DNA from: an uncultured Saprospiraceae bacterium
Lineage (GTDB): Bacteria; Bacteroidota; Bacteroidia; Chitinophagales; Saprospiraceae
NCBI GenBank assembly: GCA_937980645.1
Contig: CALJPQ010000003.1
Span: 186,001 to 250,000, forward strand
Direction: 5' to 3'
Length of the DNA stretch: 64,000 nucleotides
Every line of letters begins with the position of its first letter. Position 1 is the first letter of the stretch. Of the stretch, positions 16,910 to 25,194 are shown piece by piece. The position numbers and the translations under genes were made by a program. The notes under the pieces are model-generated. The model was not told the DNA's origin, did not search any database, and saw nothing but the letters and a program-made list of their open reading frames with translations.

Positions 16910-17728
16910 TTATTTCAACCACTTATCACGGTTGGCCAGCTTACCCAGCTTTTCCCAGGTCAGGATGAAGTCTGTTGGCCCCAGGGCGTAAGCGGTTACT
17001 TCGTAGGGGTTGTACACCATGCGCACGCCCTCGGGTACGATGCAGAAGTTGAGCGGTAGCGGTAGGGGCATGTCGGGTTCTAACAGGAGGTTTTCCATCG
17101 TTACTTCCTCGCCTAAGTCTTTGGCGCGGTTAGCTTCTAAAAAAGCCTGCTCGACTAATGGGCGCAGGGCTGTGGTGTCGGCAATGACCTCTGTCAGATA
17201 CTCTATGCGGCGTCCACTGGCCTTATGTACAGTGTATAGTGTGATAGTGCCCAACCCATGGGCGCCGCCCATAAACTGATACGTCGAGACGTCTATGGAC
17301 AGGTATCGGGGCGCATTCAGCAGCACTTCGCTTTTGGTGTCCACGCTGTAGAACATTTCGGTAATGGCTGTGTCTTGTCCGAAGTCAGCGTCGAGATTTG
17401 CCAGCAGTTTTGGGCCCAGGGCCTCTAAGCGTTGGCGGAAAGGTGTGCCAGGAGCGATATCCGATGCGCTGTCGCCAAGGTCCATCGTTTCGCCGACGAT
17501 GGTTTGCAGCGTGTCTGTGAGCCGCTGAGCGAGTGTGGCGTCGCTACTGCTGACGACCGGATACACGGCGTTGACTTCGGCGCATAGCGAGTCGCGCACG
17601 CAACGCTTGTATGCGAACGTCTCCATCCGGACCTCCACGGCGGCAGGTACCGGTTCTGATTGGCAGGCAAGCCACAGCGCCGACAGGCCCAGACCTGTGG
17701 CAAAAAGGGCGATAAGTCTGTTTTTCAT
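16910..17728 (-). CDS. DUF3298/RsiV-like lipoprotein (paralog 1)
   Basis: A 272-aa predicted lipoprotein; the signal peptide ends at the lipobox-like ALWLAC (Cys21). The mature part contains a D-F-G-Q-D stretch, S-I-D-V-S-T-Y-Q-F-M-G-G-A-H-G (the GGAHG signature typical of DUF3298) and a C-terminal FCIVPEGVRMVYNPYEV, another hallmark of DUF4163/DUF3298 proteins such as RsiV. In Gram-positives RsiV is a lysozyme-binding anti-sigma factor; here there is no sigma partner and no N-terminal cytoplasmic domain, so only the extracytoplasmic fold is shared. A clear paralog lies at 19499-20305 in the same run. Confidence 0.82.
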   Translation of the reverse strand: MKNRLIALFATGLGLSALWLACQSEPVPAAVEVRMETFAYKRCVRDSLCAEVNAVYPVVSSSDATLAQRLTDTLQTIVGETMDLGDSASDIAPGTPFRQRLEALGPKLLANLDADFGQDTAITEMFYSVDTKSEVLLNAPRYLSIDVSTYQFMGGAHGLGTITLYTVHKASGRRIEYLTEVIADTTALRPLVEQAFLEANRAKDLGEEVTMENLLLEPDMPLPLPLNFCIVPEGVRMVYNPYEVTAYALGPTDFILTWEKLGKLANRDKWLK

Positions 17729-17778
17729 TGTTGTAAAGTGTAAAAGATGAAGAAATGAGAATGGTCTGTGTGGTAGCC

Positions 17779-18978
17779 TTAGAGCCGATATCGAAGCCCC
17801 AGAAAGCCGATGAAACCCTCTTGAATGGGACGACCTGTCAAATAGCCCCTGGTTTTGTATCCGCTTTGTCCTACAAGGTCAAAGTCCTGTGAAAGACGGA
17901 TATATAGTTGGGCATAGGCCGACCCACCTGTTCCATAGAAGTCCTGTTGCCAGAGGTCTGCATGGACGTCCACCGACAGCTTCTGAAGAGTCAGCAGGTC
18001 AGGGATGGTCAGTCCGAGTCCAAGGTTCTGATAAGGGAAGCCACCTTTCACATAAAGCGCATAGAGGCGATTGTTGTGTTTGATGTAGTTCCAAAAGTAC
18101 AGTTCTGCACCCAGTACAGAAGTGTTGAATAGGGTGTTGTAAAACCAGGCACTCTTTTCAGAACCGAAGTAAATGGGCTTTTTACCCGCCACCTGATTGC
18201 CAAAAAAGGCCGCTGCCTGGCGGTAAAAGTTCCAGTCCAGAAGATTCCAGATGACAGAGATCAGGTTGGCTTGTTGATAAAATCGAACCAAGTCAGGGTT
18301 TACAGTACTGTCGGCATTAAATACGGCCCGATTGCCCATTTGCCAGGTCAGGTGGGCAAAATTGACGGGGTCACCCTCCTGCCGTATCCACGTTTGTGGG
18401 TCTTTTGGGTTTTGTGCGGCAAAGGCATAAGCGTAAAGCGGGTACAATATCCGATGGCCAAAAGCCATTCCAAATTCATCGTTGTAAAGCCCTCCGTGTC
18501 GGTAAAAATCCAGCTGGATGTTGCGTGCCGAGAGGGCATTAGCTTCAAATCCGCCGATGAGTGCTAACAGGTGGTGTTCTGTGGGAGCGCCTGCCGGCAG
18601 TTCTAACGCACTTACGATACCCGGAAAACGGAATTGCTGAAACACAAACTTGCCGCCGTGTTGGTGTGTGCGAAGCAGGTGCCCAAACTCGTGCGGCCAC
18701 AGTAAAGTGGACCACTTTAACAGTGTATTCCATGTGATTTCGGTTGCATTTCGGAGAAATGAACTTCTTATCCGCGGCTTCAGGCCTATCTGGTAGGCAT
18801 CGTTCAGGATTTTCAGGCTGGAGCGGACATTCTCCGAGGCATTCAGAAGGTCGTGATTTGCCGCATAAATTCCAGTAAAATCGCGATAAAAGCCAGCTCG
18901 TATGCTCGAGTCCATTTGAGCACTAATATCGCATGGCAGAAGACCTGAAAGCAAAAGAACAAAATAGAAGGTTCGCAT
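17779..18978 (-). CDS. Exported HEFGH-motif protein, putative zinc metallopeptidase-like
   Basis: A 399-aa protein starting at ATG 18978, which gives a signal peptide (MRTFYFVLLLSGLLPCDISA). It has a HEFGH motif at 96-100 within a hydrophobic helix (STLLWPHEFGH) and, about 40 residues later, GGFEANALSARN at ~142-153, whose Glu could be the third zinc ligand of a gluzincin-type site. The C-terminal half is rich in aromatic strands and may be a beta-barrel (GLGLTIPDL, AQLYIRLS, final F-I-G-F-L-G-L-R-Y-R-L). The C-terminal Leu-Arg-Tyr-Arg-Leu resembles an outer-membrane end. I do not recognise the family. It sits between the two DUF3298 paralogs, 50 bp before paralog 1. Confidence 0.72.
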   Translation of the reverse strand: MRTFYFVLLLSGLLPCDISAQMDSSIRAGFYRDFTGIYAANHDLLNASENVRSSLKILNDAYQIGLKPRIRSSFLRNATEITWNTLLKWSTLLWPHEFGHLLRTHQHGGKFVFQQFRFPGIVSALELPAGAPTEHHLLALIGGFEANALSARNIQLDFYRHGGLYNDEFGMAFGHRILYPLYAYAFAAQNPKDPQTWIRQEGDPVNFAHLTWQMGNRAVFNADSTVNPDLVRFYQQANLISVIWNLLDWNFYRQAAAFFGNQVAGKKPIYFGSEKSAWFYNTLFNTSVLGAELYFWNYIKHNNRLYALYVKGGFPYQNLGLGLTIPDLLTLQKLSVDVHADLWQQDFYGTGGSAYAQLYIRLSQDFDLVGQSGYKTRGYLTGRPIQEGFIGFLGLRYRL

Positions 18979-19018
18979 GGCTGTAGTCTCGGATATTGTT
19001 TTTTGTCGTTGCCATCCG

Positions 19019-19402
19019 TCAACCGTTATTTCCGGATAGTTTTTCAAACAGTTCTGTGGCAGTATAAATGCTCCTCATATCCTCCGCCAGTGCTATCAGA
19101 TTGTCTTTACGGCTCCAGCCATTGTTCAGGCACACCAATTCTCCTCGCATCTCCAACACCTCAATGCGCAGCTTGAAGGTGAGCTCTGGTCGTACATAGT
19201 AACTCAGGTTAAGGCTAAGCGTTTCGCCCTGTTCCGACCATTCTACGGCATTGGCATGCCAGAGCGCTCCGGGATGAAACACACACAGGCCCTCTCTGAA
19301 CAGAGCAGGGCTTTCGGTCTCATGCGAGAGGGCTTGCGCATAAACATAGGTGCGCACTTCATAAGGTTCTAAAGGCGATGGGTAAATCTTGTAAGACTGC
19401 AT
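19019..19402 (-). CDS. Hypothetical protein, 127 aa
   Basis: I start it at ATG 19402 (MQSYKIYPSPLEPYEVR); a further 13 upstream codons would run into the palindromic repeat at 19423-19461. No signal peptide or membrane segment. The protein is a soluble alpha/beta-looking sequence with a central L-N-L-S-Y-Y-V-R-P-E strand, one conserved-looking L-C-V-F-H-P-G-A-L-W-H segment and a helical C-terminus. Family not recognised. It lies 96 bp after DUF3298 paralog 2 and 40 bp before the HEFGH protein, so it is probably part of the same transcript. Confidence 0.6.
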   Translation of the reverse strand: MQSYKIYPSPLEPYEVRTYVYAQALSHETESPALFREGLCVFHPGALWHANAVEWSEQGETLSLNLSYYVRPELTFKLRIEVLEMRGELVCLNNGWSRKDNLIALAEDMRSIYTATELFEKLSGNNG

Positions 19403-19422
19403 CTGAAAGTGTATTTTGGAAA

Positions 19423-19461
19423 AGAGATGTCGCCTTCTCATTCCTCGAAGACGACACCTCT
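19423..19461. repeat. Palindromic repeat family A, copy 2
   Basis: Arms AGAGATGTCGCCTTC and GAAGACGACACCTCT give a 15-bp stem (13 Watson-Crick pairs; the other two are G-T on the minus strand) around a 9-base loop. The outer arm sequence matches copy 1. It lies between DUF3298 paralog 2 and the 127-aa gene. Confidence 0.6.
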
Positions 19462-19498
19462 GTGGCGGCGAATGTGTGGCAGACAGGCCTTTATGGTG

Positions 19499-20305
19499 CT
19501 ATTTCAGCCATTTGTCAGCAGAGGTCAGTTTGCTGAGTTGCTCCCATGTCAGTACGAAATCAGCAGGCCCGTAGGGCGTCTCGTAAGGGTTGTACAGAAT
19601 GCGCACCCCTTCAGCGACGATGCAGAAGTTGACAGGAGCGGGCAGCGGTTGCTTCTTCATGTTTGAGAGCATCTCTTTTTTTTCATCAGGCTCCATAGAA
19701 GAGGCCTCTAATGCTTGTAAGAATGCTTGTTCGACCAGCGCTTGAAAGGCCTTGCTGTCAGGGGTGATGTCCTTCATCTCTACCGATCGTCCGGTGGCCT
19801 TGTGAAAGGTCTTCAATGCTGTGTAAAATAGCCCGTGTGCTCCACCCAGCATTAGCGAAGAAGATGTCTCCAAAGAAAGGTATTGAGGTGCGTCGTACAG
19901 GAGCCGGTAATCGGCCTCTACGCTGTAGCTCAGGTTCGTTATGCTAGTGTCCTGGCCAAAGTCAGCCTCTAAATTTTGTAACAAGTTAGGGCCGATTTTT
20001 TCCAAGCGCTGCTGGAGTGTCATTCGAGCGAGCGATTCAGAGGATTCCTCAGCGTCTGTGATGACGTCGGCGATGAGGCGTTGCAGCGAGTCCGACAGGC
20101 GTCTGGCTGTGGCTGTGTCGGTGCTTTTGGCGACAGGATAGCTGACGCGGATTTCGGTGCACAGCGTATCGCGCAGGCATCGTTTGTACTCGAAGACCTG
20201 GGCGTGAAGCTCCACAGCGGGTGGTATTGGCTGAGATGACTGGCAGGCCAAAAAGAGAGCACCCCCTGCGAGCAGGGGGGCAGGCCAGAGGAGTTTGTTT
20301 GTCAT
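19499..20305 (-). CDS. DUF3298/RsiV-like lipoprotein (paralog 2)
   Basis: A 268-aa predicted lipoprotein with lipobox-like ALFLAC (Cys ~21). It aligns along its whole length with the 16910-17728 product: shared FxYKRCxRDxLC after the signal, ADFGQD, the LGGAHG motif, LVEQAFL, NFCIVxEGVR, YNPYE and the identical ending DKWLK. This is a local duplication now separated by two unrelated genes. The shared Cys pair in KRC..D.LC could form a disulfide. It starts 38 bp after cysteine desulfurase and may be transcribed with it. Function unknown. Confidence 0.82.
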   Translation of the reverse strand: MTNKLLWPAPLLAGGALFLACQSSQPIPPAVELHAQVFEYKRCLRDTLCTEIRVSYPVAKSTDTATARRLSDSLQRLIADVITDAEESSESLARMTLQQRLEKIGPNLLQNLEADFGQDTSITNLSYSVEADYRLLYDAPQYLSLETSSSLMLGGAHGLFYTALKTFHKATGRSVEMKDITPDSKAFQALVEQAFLQALEASSMEPDEKKEMLSNMKKQPLPAPVNFCIVAEGVRILYNPYETPYGPADFVLTWEQLSKLTSADKWLK

Positions 20306-20343
20306 CGTTTTGGAATGTTTTAGTGGAAGGAAGAAAGTTGCGA

Positions 20344-21510
20344 CTACCGGGAAAGCGCTCGGGTAGCAGGCATCAGGATTTCCCGCAGTTTTTCCATGGT
20401 TTTTTCCACCTCTTCCACATGGTTGAGGTGCGAAAAGGAGAACCGGATGGTTTTGCGCTGCGGGTCGGCCTGAATGGCGTCAAGGACATGGCTGCTGTGC
20501 TGTTCGGCGCCGCTGGTGCAGGCGCTGCCGCCGGAGGCACTGATGCCGGCGATGTCTAAATGCAGCAGCAGAAGTTCGTTTTTGGGTGAGGGCGGGAAGG
20601 AGACGCTGAGCACCGTGTACAGGTCGTTATCGTCCTCAGGAGTTCCGTTGAAGCGGATGTCGTCAAACGTTTCGCATAGACGCTCGATGAAATGGCGGCG
20701 CAGTTGTCGGATATACGCTGCGCGTGTGTCTAGGTCTCGCACGGCCAGTTCTAATGCTTTGGCCATGCCGACGATGCCGGCCACGTTTTCCGTGCCGCCA
20801 CGCAGGTTGCGTTCCTGGCCGCCGCCATCAATGAAAGGCCGGATGAAGTTGTGGGCGTTGATGTACAGAAAGCCCACGCCTTTGGGGCCGTGGAACTTGT
20901 GCGCCGAGCCGCTGAGGAACGACACCGGTGTTTGCTGGACGTTCAGCGGGAAGTGCCCGACGGTCTGCACCGCGTCGGTGTGCAGCAGGGCGCCATATTG
21001 ACCGCAAAGGGCGGAGATGGTACCCAGGTCGAGCACGACACCAATTTCGTTATTGGCGTGCATGAGCGACACCAGCGTGCGCGGAGCGTTGCCCTGGGCC
21101 AGCAGTTGTTCCAGCTGCTCCAGCTCCGGACGGCCCTGAGCATCCACTCGAAGCCAGTGAACTTCGAGAGGATACTCGCGGGCGATGGCCTCGATGGCGT
21201 GCAGCACCGCGTGGTGTTCGGTAGGGCTGCTGATGATGCGCCGCACACCCAGGTCGCGCACCGCACATTTGATGGCGGTGTTGTTGCTCTCGGTGCCGCC
21301 GGAGGTGAAGAAAATCTCGGCCGTGCTGGCCCCAAGGGCCTGAGCAACGGTCTTGCGCGCGCTTTCCACTAAGGTGCGGGCGCGACGGCCTTCGGCATGA
21401 ATGCTCGAGGGATTGCCGTAGTGCTCGCGCAACACGGGCAGCATGACCTCCAACACCTCATCCAGCAGAGGCGTAGTAGCAGCGTTGTCGAAATAAATGC
21501 GGCGATTCAT
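20344..21510 (-). CDS. Cysteine desulfurase (IscS/NifS family)
   Basis: A 388-aa PLP enzyme that takes sulfur from cysteine as a persulfide for Fe-S cluster or tRNA thiolation. Visible: N-terminal IYFDNAATTPL, TSGGTESNN (~75), the PLP-lysine segment SGSAHKFHGPKG (~200) and the mobile-loop Cys in SGGSACTSGAEQ (~325), placing it in class I (IscS-like) cysteine desulfurases. ATG 21510 is chosen because MNRRIYFDNAATT is the usual family opening. No iscU, iscA or sufE follows in the window. The codon lies only 3 bases after the T-run of a hairpin (21513-21555), and a TAATTTTG box precedes that hairpin. Confidence 0.94.
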   Translation of the reverse strand: MNRRIYFDNAATTPLLDEVLEVMLPVLREHYGNPSSIHAEGRRARTLVESARKTVAQALGASTAEIFFTSGGTESNNTAIKCAVRDLGVRRIISSPTEHHAVLHAIEAIAREYPLEVHWLRVDAQGRPELEQLEQLLAQGNAPRTLVSLMHANNEIGVVLDLGTISALCGQYGALLHTDAVQTVGHFPLNVQQTPVSFLSGSAHKFHGPKGVGFLYINAHNFIRPFIDGGGQERNLRGGTENVAGIVGMAKALELAVRDLDTRAAYIRQLRRHFIERLCETFDDIRFNGTPEDDNDLYTVLSVSFPPSPKNELLLLHLDIAGISASGGSACTSGAEQHSSHVLDAIQADPQRKTIRFSFSHLNHVEEVEKTMEKLREILMPATRALSR

Positions 21511-21512
21511 AG

Positions 21513-21555
21513 AAAAAACAAAACCCTTGAGGCTGGCATTGCTACAAGGGTTTTG
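21513..21555 (-). terminator. Rho-independent terminator abutting the cysteine desulfurase start
   Basis: On the minus strand an 11-bp perfect stem (CAAAACCCTTG / CAAGGGTTTTG) with a 15-base loop is followed by six T and then CT-ATG. It lies 48 bp after the DUF983 stop, so it can end the trxA-DUF983 transcript. It also forms the whole predicted leader of the cysteine desulfurase mRNA. Confidence 0.75.
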
Positions 21556-21561
21556 TGTGGG

Positions 21562-21569
21562 CAAAATTA
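21562..21569 (-). promoter_or_regulatory. TAnnTTTG -7 box for cysteine desulfurase
   Basis: Exact TAATTTTG on the minus strand between the DUF983 stop and the terminator hairpin; the predicted start point is at or next to the base of the hairpin. Confidence 0.55.
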
Positions 21570-21602
21570 GCCCTTTTCTACGCACTCAAAGCTACCGTTT
21601 CG

Positions 21603-22031
21603 TTAACGAGCGCCCGCACCATTGTCGCTCAGGACCGTCAGGTTGGCCTTCTCAATGGCCTTCGGATCGTAGTGGACGTTGATGTTGAGCCACATCAGCC
21701 GCGAAATGCGGAAGATATACACAAAGTTGATGGCCAAAAAGGCAATGAGCAGGGCAAAGGCCGTGTACAGCCCCCAATCCAGCACCCAATGGAACAGCGC
21801 CACAAAGAACAGGCAGAACCACCCCGTCCAAATATACGAAATGAACATGGCGCCGTAGTAATAGCCCGGCTCCGGAAAGTAGTTTAATCCGCACTTTGGG
21901 CACCTATCTAGCATCTTAAATGGCTGAACAAACGACCAGCTGCTCGTCTCAAATGTCTCGCCTTCATGGCAACGCGGGCACTTGAGTGCGAAAATGCTGT
22001 ACGCTTTACTGCCTTTCCCAAACATGCTCAT
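21603..22031 (-). CDS. DUF983 family membrane protein
   Basis: A 142-aa inner-membrane protein. An N-terminal zinc-ribbon-like region carries CPRCHEGE and CPKCGLNYFPEPGYYYGAMF, the typical DUF983 layout, followed by two membrane segments (~57-78 and ~84-110) and a short cytoplasmic tail. ATG codons at 22031 and 22025 are both possible. It begins 4 bp after the thioredoxin stop, so the two are an operon. DUF983 proteins are often found near respiratory or redox genes, but no biochemical role is established. Confidence 0.9.
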   Translation of the reverse strand: MSMFGKGSKAYSIFALKCPRCHEGETFETSSWSFVQPFKMLDRCPKCGLNYFPEPGYYYGAMFISYIWTGWFCLFFVALFHWVLDWGLYTAFALLIAFLAINFVYIFRISRLMWLNINVHYDPKAIEKANLTVLSDNGAGAR

Positions 22032-22035
22032 ACGC

Positions 22036-22344
22036 TTACGCTTTAGCAGGCTCCATGAAGGACTCCAGCGTGCGCGCCAGCTCGGCGGCCGACATTAGGC
22101 CTGAACGACGCCACACCGGTTTGCCGTTTTGGAAAATGATGAGCGTCGGCACGGCCATCACCTGATACGACGAGGCAATCAGCGGATTGCGATCCACGTC
22201 GAGCTTATAGATGACGGCGCGGTCGCCTACCTTCTGCTTTACTTCCTCCAGGATGGGGGCCAACATGCGGCAGGGGCCGCACCATTCAGCCGAAAAGTCC
22301 ACTAATACGGGTTTGTCGGAGCGAATCAATTCTGAAAATGTCAT
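22036..22344 (-). CDS. trxA: Thioredoxin
   Basis: A 102-aa cytoplasmic thiol-disulfide oxidoreductase. Active site AEWCGPCRML (Cys ~27 and ~30), cis-proline loop VMAVPTLIIFQNG, and standard thioredoxin length. I use ATG 22344 (MTFSELI); the frame is open to 22413 but the upstream 23 residues are Lys-rich and atypical. The upstream region contains a near-consensus promoter box (CATCTTTG at 22442-22449) and a GC-rich hairpin with arms GCCCGG/CCGGGC at 22383-22423, which would be in the leader RNA. First gene of a two-gene operon with DUF983. Confidence 0.95.
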   Translation of the reverse strand: MTFSELIRSDKPVLVDFSAEWCGPCRMLAPILEEVKQKVGDRAVIYKLDVDRNPLIASSYQVMAVPTLIIFQNGKPVWRRSGLMSAAELARTLESFMEPAKA

Positions 22345-22441
22345 GGCTGCTTTTGTTTTTTTGCTTCTGTTTTTGAATAGCCGCCCGGCAATATTAGAGG
22401 CTTTGCCAGCCATTCTACCGGGCGTGCTTTATTTTACATTG

Positions 22442-22449
22442 CAAAGATG
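22442..22449 (-). promoter_or_regulatory. Near-consensus -7 box for trxA
   Basis: Minus-strand CATCTTTG, one mismatch to TAnnTTTG, ~98 bp before the chosen thioredoxin start. The divergent copper ATPase may use CACCTTTG near 22577-22584. Confidence 0.4.
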
Positions 22450-22629
22450 CGGCCATTGAGCCGGTCGGCTGGTAGGATGCCTTCGAGTGTTTGCGGCATT
22501 TTTTACCTGTACGCGGCTGACTATCCTCACAAAGGCGCCTGACGCCAGTCATTCGACAGGGCCGCGACGGGCGTGCACCTTTGCTTCTGAAAAAAAGGCG
22601 TTCCAAGCCCCTCACAACGACTGCTGCCC

Positions 22630-25071
22630 ATGTCACCGCAACCCACGCTCGCGCCCCGACGCCCAGACACCATAGAAGGCCTGACGTGCTACCATTGCCA
22701 CCAACCCTGCCCCGACGACAGCTTGCGCATCGAAGACAAACACTTCTGCTGCGAAGGCTGCAAAACCGTCTATGAAATCCTGAGCGCCAACGACCTGTGC
22801 GCTTTTTATCAACTCGATTCCGATGCGGGCCGCACTCAAAACAACAGTGGCGATGCCCACGGCTATGCGTGGTTGGACGATGCTGACGTGCGCCGACAGC
22901 TGCTGCAGTTCTCCGACGGCCGCACAGCCCGCGTTACGTTCTACCTGCCGGGCATCCACTGCGCCTCGTGCATCTGGTTGTTAGAGCATCTCTACCGCCT
23001 CGACTCCGGCGTTTTGCAGTCACGGGTAGATTTCTTGAAGAAAGAAGTCTCCATCGTCTTCGATGAGCAAAGGACCACCTTGCGCCAGTTGGCCCAAACG
23101 CTGGCCCGTGTAGGCTACCCGCCCGACATCCGGCTGGGCGACGTCAGCCAGCAACGCCAGCAGCGCCCCGTTGTGGACCGCTCCTTGCTGTACAAAATAG
23201 GCGTGGCGGGCTTCGCCTTTGGCAACATCATGCTGCTTAGCTTCCCCGAATACCTTGGGCTGGAGCAAGAGCGCGACGTCTGGTTTTTCAGCATCTTCGG
23301 CTACATCAACCTGGCACTGGCAGTGCCCGTGCTCCTGTACAGCGGGCGCGACTACTTCATCTCGGCCTATGAGGGCCTGCGCCAACGCTACCTGAACATT
23401 GACCTACCCTTAGCATTGGGCATGGCTGTGCTCTTCGGCCGATCGGCATGGGAAATCCTGACCGCCACGGGCGCCGGATACATGGACTCACTGGCTGGCC
23501 TAGTCTTTTTCCTCCTCATTGGGCGCTGGTTTCAGCAAAAAACGTATCACCAGCTTTCCTTCGAGCGCGACTACCGCTCCTACTTTCCTGTGGCCGCCTC
23601 AAAAGTGGAAAAGGACGGCGCCGAAACCCCCACACCCATCCAGAAACTGGACGCCGGCGACATCATCCGCGTGCGCTATGGCGAACTGATACCGGCCGAC
23701 GGCGTCCTGCTTGAGGGCCGCGCACAGGTAGACTACAGCTTCGTTACCGGCGAAGCCGAACCCGTCAGCGTGCCGCTGGGCGAGGCCGTCTATGCCGGCG
23801 GGCGCCAGATGGGCGAAGCCATCGAAATCTGCCTGACGCGGCGTGTGGATACCAGCTACCTGACCCAACTGTGGAACGACGAGGCCTTCCAGAAGGGCAC
23901 CAAGAGCCACGCCAGCCTGCTGGCCGAACGCGCCGGCCGCTACTTCACCGCGCTCATCCTGGGTGTGGCCTCGCTGGCATTCCTTTACTGGGCGCCACAA
24001 AACATCAGCACGGCCATCAATGCCTTTACCGCCGTGCTCATCATCGCCTGCCCGTGTGCCGTGGCGCTCTCCATTCCGTTCACAATGGGCAACGTTTTGC
24101 GCATTCTGGCGCGGCATCGGTTTTTCGTGAAAAACACGCAGGTGCTCGAGGCTTTTTCCACCATCTCTGCCGTGATTTTTGATAAAACGGGCACACTCAC
24201 CACCGGCAGCGCCCAAACGGCGCGCTTCGTCGTCGCCGAAGGTCAGATGCCTCTGAACAGCGACGAAGAGGCCTGGGTGCGCTCCTTGGTCAGCCAGAGC
24301 AATCACCCGACCAGCCGCCAGATAGCCGCCTCGCTGCCCAACGCCGCGCTACTGCCGGTGCAACAGTTTGCCGAAATCACCGGCCAGGGCATCCGCGGCA
24401 TAGTGCAGGGCCAGGAGGTGCGCATCGGTTCCGCTACCTTTATTTTGGGCCAAAAACAACCCGCCGCCGGCACCTTTGTCGAAATCGGCGGCATCGTGCG
24501 CGGCTATTTTGAAGCCCAAAGCCGCTACCGCGACGGCCTGCGCGACGTCATCGGCTTCTTCAAAAAACAAAATACCCACGCCTGGCTGCTCTCCGGCGAC
24601 AACGAACGCTCCGCTGCCGAACTGACCCCGCTGTTCGATAGCCCCGACCGCCTGCGCTTCCACCAAAGCCCGCACAACAAACTGGCCTTCGTGCAACAGC
24701 TGCAACAACAGGGCCACCGCGTCCTCATGATTGGCGACGGCCTCAACGACGCCGGTGCTCTGCAGCGCAGCGATGTGGGCATTGCCGTAGCCGAAAACAC
24801 CAACACCTTCACTCCCGCCTGTGATGCCATCTTAGACGCCGGCCAGTTCGAGCGACTGCCCCAATTCCTCACCTTAGCCCGCTGGGGCATCCAGACCGTC
24901 AACCGCGCCTACCTGCTGGCTGCAGCGTATAACGCCGTGGGCCTCAGCTACGCCGTCAGCGGCACCCTATCGCCTGTCGTGGCCGCTATCCTCATGCCGC
25001 TCAGCTCCGTTACCATCGTGCTCTTCGGCTTCGGTATGACGTACGGCAAGGCGCGGCGGATGGGGTTGTAA
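22630..25071 (+). CDS. Heavy-metal translocating P-type ATPase, CcoI/FixI-like copper ATPase
   Basis: An 813-aa P1B-type pump of the inner membrane. The N-terminus has a Cys-rich metal-binding segment (CYHC at 20-23, C27, then CCEGC at 40-44) typical of CcoI/FixI-like ATPases, followed by an HMA domain with GIHCASC (Cys111, Cys114). Eight membrane segments are expected; actuator TGEAEP is at ~373, the metal-site CPC at 474-476, phosphorylated Asp518 in DKTGTLTTG, then a GDGLNDAGAL hinge motif. Such ATPases deliver copper for cbb3-type cytochrome oxidase; no oxidase gene is in the window, so that role is inferred. Divergent from trxA. Confidence 0.94.
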   Translation: MSPQPTLAPRRPDTIEGLTCYHCHQPCPDDSLRIEDKHFCCEGCKTVYEILSANDLCAFYQLDSDAGRTQNNSGDAHGYAWLDDADVRRQLLQFSDGRTARVTFYLPGIHCASCIWLLEHLYRLDSGVLQSRVDFLKKEVSIVFDEQRTTLRQLAQTLARVGYPPDIRLGDVSQQRQQRPVVDRSLLYKIGVAGFAFGNIMLLSFPEYLGLEQERDVWFFSIFGYINLALAVPVLLYSGRDYFISAYEGLRQRYLNIDLPLALGMAVLFGRSAWEILTATGAGYMDSLAGLVFFLLIGRWFQQKTYHQLSFERDYRSYFPVAASKVEKDGAETPTPIQKLDAGDIIRVRYGELIPADGVLLEGRAQVDYSFVTGEAEPVSVPLGEAVYAGGRQMGEAIEICLTRRVDTSYLTQLWNDEAFQKGTKSHASLLAERAGRYFTALILGVASLAFLYWAPQNISTAINAFTAVLIIACPCAVALSIPFTMGNVLRILARHRFFVKNTQVLEAFSTISAVIFDKTGTLTTGSAQTARFVVAEGQMPLNSDEEAWVRSLVSQSNHPTSRQIAASLPNAALLPVQQFAEITGQGIRGIVQGQEVRIGSATFILGQKQPAAGTFVEIGGIVRGYFEAQSRYRDGLRDVIGFFKKQNTHAWLLSGDNERSAAELTPLFDSPDRLRFHQSPHNKLAFVQQLQQQGHRVLMIGDGLNDAGALQRSDVGIAVAENTNTFTPACDAILDAGQFERLPQFLTLARWGIQTVNRAYLLAAAYNAVGLSYAVSGTLSPVVAAILMPLSSVTIVLFGFGMTYGKARRMGL

Positions 25072-25194
25072 GGGATTTGCTGCTTTGTCCAGGTGCCTCA
25101 CCGGTAAATACCTCTCAGGAGAACAGCGATTGAGTGTTTCTATGCAGCGAAGTTAGTTCTTGATTCCCCCCAAACTCCAGAACTTCGCCCTCTC

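Noticed and set aside
22482..22508. Stem ATGCC/GGCAT followed by T-run upstream of the copper ATPase
   Set aside because: Only a 5-bp stem with a 12-base loop; too weak to call a terminator.
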